Assembly: GCA_905221605.1 (NCBI GenBank)
Contig: CAJNDS010002756.1
Span: forward strand, 1-62,000
Origin: Symbiodinium natans
Taxonomy: Eukaryota > Sar > Dinophyceae > Suessiales > Symbiodiniaceae
DNA length: 62,000 nucleotides
Reading direction: 5' to 3'
Under the pieces are notes generated by a model. That model did not search any database and was not told the origin of the DNA. It saw nothing but the letters and a program-made list of their open reading frames with translations. Shown in pieces: positions 54,000 to 62,000 of this stretch (positions within the stretch are counted from its first letter, which is position 1; each line of letters opens with the position of its first letter). A program made the position numbers and the translations under genes.

Positions 54000-55380
54000 C
54001 TTAGGTGTTTTCCTCTTTGTCCTCACCTGTCTACTGGACTAAACTTTGAAACACTTCAAGGCCCATGGTTGAGATGCAAAGTCTCCTTAGTGGTGCACGA
54101 ATGCAGTCAGTTGCCCACCCCCCCTCTTTCGGTCCTACACCGGTCCTTCTTGACGACTCTCGGCGATCCGGGAGAGCACAAAACAACTAATTACCAAGCT
54201 CTTTGGGGGGGGGGGACACGAGTGGCACCATCAGGCCACTGTTTTTTGCTGTTGTGTTTTGCTGCTCCTTAGGTTACGCGCCAATGCATACCGCTCCATT
54301 TCGCCCTGCAGGCGATGCCTGGGGAGAGTCCTGTGGACACACTTGAAGATCCAGGTGTATCTGCCAGTAAACTTACTGCGTTTTGCGCTTTCTCTTCGGA
54401 ACATGCAATGGAGCACTGCTTTGCTCTACGAGCAGCACCTGGTCAGTAGATTGGGCCCCGCGGCTTTGCGATGACCGCAGGCTAAATTAGGTAGCTGCTG
54501 CCTTCCCATGAGATCAGACTCGGTTTGGGATGTTCTGTGGGAGTCACGCTGTTGCTGTTGCTGCTTTGAAATGGAGAGTTCCGGGAGGCGAGGATCTCAA
54601 GCGTTCAAGCCTATTGGGCCTATTGTTCGAGGTAACAGCGAAGATGCTGAAGGGTGAGAAATCAGACTCCTACGTCCGACTCCTACGGTAAAGTACTTGA
54701 CCTATTGAGGGCGGACAGGGCCCACTAGGGCAGGAAGAAATCTATGTGCACTTGCTAGGCTGCAGGCAGCTCTTGAGCAAGCAGCAATATCACGGTGATG
54801 CGTTGCCAGGAGTACGTACGGAGAGAGATGGGGGGGAGGCTTGGATTTGGAAGCAAAATGGTACCAGTGATGTTATGCATGATCGCGTACATTCGTGTTT
54901 TCGGTTTTGTTGGCTGCTCTGTTTCTCCACTTAAGCTTGACATTGAAAGCCTTCCTTCTTCTCCTAATCCCTGCAGTGTCGCTGCCTCCCACGGCCCACG
55001 GAATCCAGATTCATGCTCTCGGCGTGCAAGCGGAGCAGGTTGGAGTTTGAGTTTCGGCTTCGGATTTCAGGGGGAGCCCCTGCAGTTGGTTCTCTTCCCC
55101 TCAGTCAGGATGACTTTGCCGCTGACTACCCAAAAAAAGAGAGCAAAACTCGCACCACCTGTTCGTTTTAAAGGTGAGTGGCGCCCTGGAGTAGTCGAGC
55201 CCAAGGAGAGGTGAGCCTCGACCCCCCCAATATCCCCTAAGTCAATCCATGTCCATATCCCTTTGTTTAAGTACAGGTTCCGCATGGTTTGCGAGCCATT
55301 ACCAAGACAACTGCAAACCCCTGACGCCCAACGCGGGGTGTCACCTGCACCAAGCAGCCCCTGCAACCTTGCAACAAACT
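54000..55380. other. Interval without an assignable gene
   Basis: Both strands have open stretches (for example minus 54231-54416 and plus 54795-55214), but none shows a domain or paired splice sites. Introns or UTRs of the flanking minus-strand genes are plausible. Confidence 0.35.
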
Positions 55381-55383
55381 GCA

Positions 55384-55578
55384 TTACATCACGCAACGTG
55401 CGCCAGTGTGCAACCCTTCTCGGACATCTTTCGTGGCTCGGAGCATTGAACGTTGCATGTGTTTCGCCACAATGTCTGGCATATCTAAGCAGGCCATGTC
55501 CACTCGCTGTGTTGCATGAAGGTGTGCTCGACTGAAACGCCGGAAGTTTGCCAACACACCTGTCACCAGACCTGCCAC
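55384..55578 (-). CDS. Candidate helical exon, unassigned
   Basis: The minus strand reads DMACLDMPDIVAKHMQRSML then RATKDVREGLHTGARC, protein-like and alpha-helical. It lies downstream of the WD40 exons on the same strand and may be a late exon of that gene or of a separate one. Confidence 0.3.
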   Translation of the reverse strand: MAGLVTGVLANFRRFSRAHLHATQRVDMACLDMPDIVAKHMQRSMLRATKDVREGLHTGARCVM

Positions 55579-55814
55579 CCTTGGCCGTCAAGACCGGCAA
55601 GACCTCCCCGAAGACTCCGTGATTTGAGGCATCATCTTCTTCACGAGCACGAGCAGAGCTGTCGAGAAACTCGTTGTGGCTCATTCTTGGCACTCGAATG
55701 CAGCAATGGCAGGATCGCAACGTCAACATGGCAAGCTTGTTGTCACTAGCCAGCATGCCCCATGTATCGCACACACTGAATGGTTCCAGCCCCATCACCC
55801 GACCATTCGCTGCA

Positions 55815-58059
55815 CGTTCAGTGCTGTGACTGCACCACCGTGGCCCTCCAGGGTACTTTGGGTCAGCCCATTGTGCAAGTCCATGATATGTAGACCTTAG
55901 GGCTGCAGCCGCAATTTGGGTCACATGCTGAGCCATCAGCCTTGTTCAGCCTCGAATGCTGTGACTGCGAGTCGAAGGCAGCTTGCGCAAACGCAAACCG
56001 TCCTGGGGGCCGCGACTTCCATTGCTCGAGCCGCAGAGCGCCTGCTGAGGAAGCAATGCCCATTACATGCACTACATACGCAAAAAAAGCGCCTTGCTTA
56101 CAGCTTGCATGTGTCGAATGACTCAGCCATGTACGCGCGTGCTGAGAACTCCGTCGGCACTTCCTATTTCCCTTAGTGGCATGGCCCAACTTCCCTGGTA
56201 CTAAGGACCTCTTCGAAAATGGAACCTTTTCGGGACCCTGACCCGAACATATGAACGCACCCTCGTCTAACGATGTCCTCTCGGGTTCTTTAAGTTCAAG
56301 GCTTGGGAAGGACTTCAGTCACAAGGCCTGCTGCAGCTTGAAATCAACTGCCAATGATCGCACGCGCCCAAACTTGCCTGGCGCGTGTCACTGTCAATGT
56401 CGCTAAATGTCAACAAACGGGGTCTAAAGGCCTGAAGCCTGCCAGGGTGCATTCGTGTGTCTGCATCGGCACCCTCTTCTCCAGATTCCACATGATCAGC
56501 TGCGCGTCCCAGCCAGCTGTGACTGCAGTGCCACTGCTCCAATCCACGGCCAGGTCCTTAGCTTGTTCCACGGATGCAATGCAGCAAAGCTTTCTGGATG
56601 AGCACCTTTGGGGCACGGCGAAATCGCTGCATCCTAGTCACTGCCACAACATCCTGGTGACCTGCATCCGAGACATCTGAGACCAGGTGGAATGCAAGCA
56701 GGAATCCAACGGCCTTGCCCTGCCTTGGAGTACATCTGGTTCAGCATCCGTCCTTGTCTTCTCACCACCAGGCGCCTCAGGTTCACAAAAGGTTTGGTGC
56801 AGTCCTTGGCCTAGGCTGGGCTGCAGTCGGCCGTGGATGCTGTGGAACCATATTGATGTCATTGACTTCTGGCAAGTTTCGGAGTCAAGGTTCCAAAGCT
56901 GCAGACGTTTGGTCGAGCTCCCTGCTCCAGCAAGCAGCTGGGACTTTGTCCAGTTTACTGAGACGCACATCAAGCCGCCAGCATGTCCTTCTGACGTGCG
57001 CAAGCACGTCCAATCACTCACGTCCCAGACTTTGAAGTTTTCGTCTCCAGCACTGACAAGCTTTTTATGTTCGAAGTCGGCCTGCAATGCCCACACGCCA
57101 CCACGGTGTGCTTGCAGAGTTGTCTGAAGCTCTGCCGTGGACATGGACCAGACCCTCAGAGAGCCGTCTCCGCATCCAGCTAACGCCCGGCGACCTCGCC
57201 AGTCTGCTTCCACTGCCGTACATCCTTCTGGAATCTCAGTCATCGTTTTTTGGCAGCCGCCTAGCTTTAGATTCCAAAGCTTGGAAGAATCATCTGCACC
57301 ACTGACGGCTTCAAAAGTATCCCAGCTGACGGTCAAAGAGTGGACAGTCCCCATGTGACCTTCCAAAACACGAATGCACTTTGTTTCCAGTTCCAAGTCC
57401 CACAAGCGCACGGTGCCATCTTCAGAACCACTTAGGACCATGGCTGAAGCCCTTACTGGCTGGGGAATGGTCGAAACAGACGCTGCAGCGGGAAGCCCGC
57501 GAAGTCCTGACGCAGCGTCCAAAGGGGGTGCCGGGGCCTTTTCCGGCATCTCGTCATCGACATCCTCAGCCTCCAGGCCGTCTTCGTCTGCTTCCTCTGC
57601 TTCCTCTGCTTCCTGTGCTTCCTGTGCTTCCTCTGCTTCCTGTGGCTGCCGCAGCTCCTCCTTCGGGGCCACCAAAATCTTGTCACCGCTGCTTCCAGGC
57701 CTGCCCGTTACACCGGCAGCGGCAGCATCTGGTGCATTCTCACCTTTTCCTTCGTCAGCCGTTCGCCTTTTCTTGTTCTGGTTTGCATCAGCGTGCTTCT
57801 TGTTTGAGTCCTTCTTTTCTTTCTTTTCTTTCTTGTCTTTCTTGTCTTTGGCCTTTTTCCTGAAGCTGCCAACAAGCAGACTCACTGCAACCATGTCCAC
57901 TGCTGACGAATCAAGTCTTGCAAAGCGTCTTCTCTTCCCGTTTCTTCTCCTTAGCTTTGCTTTCATCTTCCATCGCATCTGGCAGGCTGGCATCCACGCA
58001 CGCAGCAATACGCAACAACAAACAGCATCATTTGTTCCAGCGCCTCCGGGCTTTGGCAT
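55815..58059 (-). CDS. WD40-repeat protein with charged N-terminus, multi-exon
   Basis: Likely a scaffold that folds a beta-propeller; partner unknown. The large exon (about 57870-56855) reads from a Lys-rich nuclear-signal-like stretch (FRKKAKDKKDKKEKK), through an acidic Glu/Ala run (57660-57540), to four or five WD units: SEDGTVRLWDLELE, ADDSSKLWNLK, CGDGSLRVWSMS, AGDENFKVWDVSD, RLQLWNLDS, each with GH or AH upstream. More WD-like exons follow: AVDWSSGTAVTAGWDAQLIM with WNLE (56570-56470), and MDLHNGLTQSTLEGHGGAVT (55890-55830). The first exon appears to be in another frame (DAMEDESKAKEKKREEKTL, about 57990-57925), so an intron lies before 57870 and the reading from ATG 58059 is not the true start. 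End and exon joins are inferred. Confidence 0.65.
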
Positions 58060-58509
58060 GTCGTCCTGATGCAGAGCGTCCGGCTCACAAGAAGCAGAGA
58101 AAAAAAACTTATTAAGGAAAGGCTGATTCAGGAATAGCCAATACCTGCACTACCGAGGCTGTGTACGGATGGGCGCGGGACTCTGTCAGGTTCTAAAGGT
58201 GCTTGGACCAGATGGCGCGAAGGTGCTACCCAGGAACGGAAAACAACGATGTGATGAGAGGGACATGCTACGTTTGGCTAACACGCCAAAAGACATGAAA
58301 GGCACAGAGCCGCCGCCAATTGTAGATTCCAGGTGAGATTCTTAGATATCGATACGGGCTGCTCAGGAGGCAGCGAAACAGTTTGGGAGTTTGGGGTCTC
58401 TACTACTGGCAGGGGAGAAGACTGGTTCGCAACGTGAAGCTTCCCGCACACCTGCAAGATGTGACTGAGTCCGTTGGATGCTACTAGTACTGTATTGCCG
58501 CACCTTTCG

Positions 58510-59661
58510 TTCCGTGCGCTTGTCTTCATCAGGCTCGGCAGGGTTGAGCTCAGCAATCTCGCAGAAGAAGATGCGCTGAACTTCATCCTGAAACACTCAT
58601 GTCGAAGCACATAAACATCTGAAGAGTTGCTCATGAAGTCTCAAGAAGTCAGCTCGTGCTTGTGCCTTCTGGCTGTCCAAAGCACCCGGTGCAACGCCGA
58701 GCGACTTCTCCAATGACGCACGTAGCTGGCCTTGTGGACCACAGACACAGGATGACGGAGGATGAAACAGTCGCGATGCTATGGCAGCTATGGGTTTGGG
58801 TTGGAGATGTTTGGAGGTCAAGAATGCATCCTGAGCTGCCAAGACCAGGTTTGAGGTCACCACGAGTCCAAGAGCCGGAAACCTTTTTAGCTCTTTTTTA
58901 AAACAAAATTGTCGGGAGATGCTTTGACATCTTCTTATGCCTTCGGCACGGCATGATGTCGGGTCATCGTTGGTCGTTCGCAGATTGGGGCACTGGGCCG
59001 ATTGTTTTGTTCGCCGCGACGTTCTGGCCTTCATTGGCAGGTGGCCTGTGGAATCGTAACCGACTCTCAACAGCTCTTTATGCGCAATTCTGTGCGGCAT
59101 TGCGCAGCCTTCGTCGTAGGGCTGATGTCTGTCTTGGCAGCTCTTCTTGATGACCATTGAATTTTGCCACTGTTGCAGTAGCCCTTGTTTCGCTCTGCTC
59201 TTCTTCTCTGCCACTCCCTCCCTCCCGACTTTACTCCTTGACTTGAACGTACAAGACTCGCATGCGCTTGCGTTCCGCTTGCCAAAGCATCACAATATCA
59301 TTCATGTTCCCGCATGGACAAACACCTACGTCGGCTTCTCATCCAAGTCGTCAGCCCTAATCTTGCATTCAACAATAGCAATATCATTGGAGGTTGATGA
59401 GGAGTCTCTTCATGTCGCTTCCCTTCTTATGAGAGTTTGGCCCTTCTGGTGCTGTGTTGCGGCACTGTTGCTGGGTCTGCTCATGTGCAATTGACAATCG
59501 ATAGCCGAGCCTACCGAAGTGCTTCTCAAATCGACGCCCACCAACAGCTTCCGCACTTCTTCGCGCATCCGATCTGTGCTGATGCCGGCCATGGCTTGTA
59601 GAGAAGCCGCTGCACATTGGTGACAAACTACTACATACAAATCACGGCTCTCTGAGCCGAA
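58510..59661 (-). CDS. DEK_C-domain protein, split by introns
   Basis: The exon 59661-59515 lies between a clear acceptor (CTCCGCAG) and donor (TTCG|GTAGGC). It encodes 49 residues ending MREEVRKLLVGVDLRSTS. Another exon at about 58735-58600 reads LRASLEKSLGVAPGALDSQK, then AQARADFLRLHEQL. Joined in order, these fit the DEK C-terminal fold: a helix, an ADL-S-T turn, a second helix with R-LE--GV, then a final helix. DEK_C domains bind DNA or occur in chromatin and kinase-linked proteins. A further exon at 58591-58510 (DEVQRIFFCEIAELNPAEPD, donor GTGCGG) follows an acceptor TTTCAG. Earlier exons probably lie above 59661, including a Cys/His-rich stretch at 59750-59900 (CLKCQESSACHLYARGKVEH). 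Exact joins are unresolved. Confidence 0.5.
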
Positions 59662-59919
59662 CTGCGGAGAGTGGGAGGGGGGGGTAAGCAAGCTCTCAAT
59701 CACAGCTGCTAAAGCTGCTAAAGGGGCGCAACAGTGCAATCCCCTAGACCTGACGCAGGCATCCCAGCAAACTCGTGCCGGCAGGACAGTTCCTTCATGT
59801 GCCTCGCAACTGAAGTGTTCAAGTGCTCGACCTTTCCGCGAGCATAAAGATGACAAGCAGAACTTTCTTGACACTTGAGGCAACCTTCACACATCAAGAC
59901 AACTAGCGCCCCCACGAAT

Positions 59920-60630
59920 CTTGGGCTTAGCAGCTTTGATCAGTGCCGATACTCGGCAGAGGTACCCGCTTCTGCCCTTTGACTGTGCCTACCTCAGTGC
60001 CTACCTCATAGCACTCATGACCGTGCAATACAGTCTCGAACCTCGGATCCCAGAACAGTCATCTTCTGCACTGTCGGCTCAAGAAGCTCCTGCCCAGCCA
60101 CATGCTACATGCAGCGCAGCGAACTGTAAGTGCCAACATGCAGGAATATGCAAGAAGTTTTTCGAAAGAACTCCGCAGGTCAGAGCATTCTGGCAAGCAG
60201 AAAGTTCATGCTTTTTGTCTCGGTCTCGTCACGCTCCCCACTTCCATGCCGTTTCGGCAGATGCTAATCCTTCGCGTAGAGGCATGCGATCAGCAGTGAC
60301 GGAGTGCAGGTTCACGGGTGGCTGCTTCTAGCGGCTCTCCACTTCGGCACTGCCAGCTGGTGCGGGTTCGGGTATTCCATACGTCTCGACGCGACGCTTG
60401 CAGGGTCCCTTGGTACGAATGGTCAGTCAAATGTCAAATGTCATGTCGTCGAAACAGGACGCGCAGGACCCACCATGGCCGTAGAATGTTAATGTCAGGT
60501 TGCTCCTAAGCAGGCTGCTTAGTACGCCACTCTCTGCACATGACTGCGCGCACTACGTCTGCTCTGGCTTCACCTGCCCAGTGGGCGAGCAAACAAGATG
60601 AAGTTGAAACTCTTCATGTGGAAGCCAATT
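59920..60630. other. Intergenic or intronic interval
   Basis: I see no recognisable coding sequence on either strand. It separates the DEK_C gene from the acyltransferase stop codon. Confidence 0.35.
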
Positions 60631-60631
60631 C

Positions 60632-62000
60632 TCAGCCATTCCAGCGTTGAGCAGTTCTTTCCAAGTCTGAGACGATGCGTGTCTCAAGTGATCCGCCGCT
60701 AACTAGTGAAATCAAGTCTTCCAGCAGCTCAACATTGCCTAGTATGTCGACATGATCCCCGGAACTGGGTCCACCGCGTAGGCTACCCGTCATCATACTC
60801 TTGCCTGACTTGTCCTTGTATTCCCGCACTGTGCAAGGTATCCTTGCCGGATTCCGTGCTTCGCTTCTCCAGCCCTTTGTGCACATGAACCCCAAAGAAA
60901 GAACAGGGCAGGAGTAGTCACCATCTCCAAGAAGGAAGCCTGCATTTGGTGTGTGAGAATCCCGATCAATGCCGTACTTAGGACGCTGCACATCATCACC
61001 TTGCACTTCCAAAGCACCAGTATATTCGGTTGGCACTCCCACACCGTACAACGCAAACATTTTCATCTGCGGTGCAAAAGGCAGCACAGATGCCAGGACA
61101 TTCCCCCACAAAGTCTCTTTCTCAAACGGCTTTGCAGCATGTGCATGCTTCTCAAAGGGCTGAGAAGCGCGAACTCCGTGCAAGAGCCAGGCCTCAATCC
61201 GCTGTAAATCGTGTGGAACTTGGTCTGCACTTGCAAGCAAATCGTAGGCTTCTTCAACTGTTAGATTCTTGCCGGAGACCTGCACCAGTGGCAGGCCTGT
61301 GACCTGCTGACCCCAGACTGCGTCTCCACCAATCGGCATGATCATCGACAAGGAAGAACAGCTTCTCCAAAGACTGCGTCGCGTCGTGCTGCCAAAGTAG
61401 TGGTCAACAACAGCACTGAAAGTACCCATGGTGGCAAAGTCTCTGTTGTCACCCGTCAGAAGTGAGAAATACGCCTTGGGCAAGCCGAGAAGGGGAGATG
61501 AAATCAGGATTACAGATTGAATATGATCGTGCACCCAGTTCGGATGGACTCGATCTGTGACCCATTGCATAAAATAGTGGAATAGATTTCCTCCCATAGA
61601 ATGTGCCACGATGGCTGCCTTCTCGTGGTTCATCCTGACTAATGTTTCGATCTGTTGCATGAGTCTGGTGAGATACCAATCTCTCTTCTCCATGTCTGAG
61701 AACGATAATCTCCAGTCAAAGGAGGCCATGTACATGGAATTCTGGTCGTAACCGATATCGGCGAGGGATTCAATCATCAAGCCCCATAGCCAGTATCCGC
61801 CAATGAAGAAATCAGCGCTCTCGAATCCCTGAGATGGACGAATGCGAATCGTGCGGTTGAAGAATGGCTGTTGCAGAGGATCGAGACCTGTGGTTGTATT
61901 TAGGGACATGTGTCGAACCCAGCAGTCCGGATCGCGAACCATCGCTTGGAGCATGGTCGTGGTTCCCCAAATCCTCTGCCTGAAGTAACTTTTGATGCAG
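60632..62000 (-). CDS. Phospholipid:diacylglycerol acyltransferase (PDAT/LCAT family), 5' end off window
   Basis: PDAT moves an acyl chain from a phospholipid to diacylglycerol, making triacylglycerol, usually at the ER. From the right edge, uninterrupted coding to TGA 60632-60634 includes SYFRQRIWGTTTMLQAMVRD, CWVRHMSLNTTTGLDP, GYWLWGLMIESLADIGYD and ASFDWRLSF; the nucleophile elbow AHSMGGN (Ser at 61598-61600); GDGDYSCPVLSLGFMC with the acid Asp; and GGPSSGDHVDILGN with the His. Ser, Asp and His of the alpha/beta-hydrolase triad are thus all present. The reading is open beyond the ATG at 61954 and matches the family there, so that ATG is internal. About 455 codons are seen without an intron. 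The N-terminal membrane anchor expected of PDAT would be outside the window. Confidence 0.9.
   Translation of the reverse strand, partial: CIKSYFRQRIWGTTTMLQAMVRDPDCWVRHMSLNTTTGLDPLQQPFFNRTIRIRPSQGFESADFFIGGYWLWGLMIESLADIGYDQNSMYMASFDWRLSFSDMEKRDWYLTRLMQQIETLVRMNHEKAAIVAHSMGGNLFHYFMQWVTDRVHPNWVHDHIQSVILISSPLLGLPKAYFSLLTGDNRDFATMGTFSAVVDHYFGSTTRRSLWRSCSSLSMIMPIGGDAVWGQQVTGLPLVQVSGKNLTVEEAYDLLASADQVPHDLQRIEAWLLHGVRASQPFEKHAHAAKPFEKETLWGNVLASVLPFAPQMKMFALYGVGVPTEYTGALEVQGDDVQRPKYGIDRDSHTPNAGFLLGDGDYSCPVLSLGFMCTKGWRSEARNPARIPCTVREYKDKSGKSMMTGSLRGGPSSGDHVDILGNVELLEDLISLVSGGSLETRIVSDLERTAQRWNG

Overview
The window looks like nuclear DNA from a dinoflagellate, most likely a Symbiodiniaceae-type alga. 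Support: coding sequence split into short exons with GT- and apparently GC-type donors, long one-directional gene runs, very dense simple and tandem repeats, many interstitial TTTAGGG/CCCTAAA telomere-like tracts, and proteins (PDAT acyltransferase, WD40, DEK_C, a USP/KptA-carrying retroelement) that fit a eukaryotic alga. I found no rRNA, tRNA, CRISPR array or bacterial-style operon. The species assignment is inference.

Layout. 1-4.7 kb: a plus-strand exon at the left edge, then a minus-strand multi-exon gene for a probable secreted protein with eight 54-residue, two-cysteine tandem repeats. 4.7-16.8 kb: gene-poor repeat landscape with a very recent 1.8-kb tandem duplication, a cluster of AAGTGTTTC inverted repeats, a ~105-bp tandem array, and eight hairpin units with ~26-nt arms. 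16.9-18.1 kb: pyrimidine microsatellites punctuated by small related GC-rich cassettes. 18.1-28.0 kb: one ~9.9-kb plus-strand non-LTR (LINE-type) retroelement. 28-50 kb: simple repeats, degenerate telomeric tracts, one 100-N scaffold gap (35,014-35,113), many minisatellites, and a few isolated exon-like fragments. 50.9-62 kb: a run of minus-strand genes: a coiled-coil protein, a small terminal exon, a WD40 protein, a DEK_C-domain protein, and the 3' part of a phospholipid:diacylglycerol acyltransferase that runs off the right edge.

The standout is the retroelement. It joins an APE-type endonuclease and a reverse transcriptase with three C2H2 zinc fingers plus a C/H ribbon. Upstream is a Tpt1/KptA-type RNA 2'-phosphotransferase with its Arg-His-Arg-Arg set intact. 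Downstream is a ubiquitin-specific protease (USP) with Cys box, QQD box and GHY box, whose ATG overlaps the preceding TGA as ATGA. A basic DGTRRR module is repeated at two internal ATGs, which suggests the 2,672-codon stop-free frame hides several cistrons. The element sits between (CT)n tracts on both sides, consistent with microsatellite-targeted insertion or a CT tail. An element that encodes both RNA-end/NAD+ chemistry and ubiquitin removal beside its copying machinery is the best candidate here for an undescribed system. I recall KptA- and USP-like sequences being common in dinoflagellate gene models but know of no formal description of this combination.
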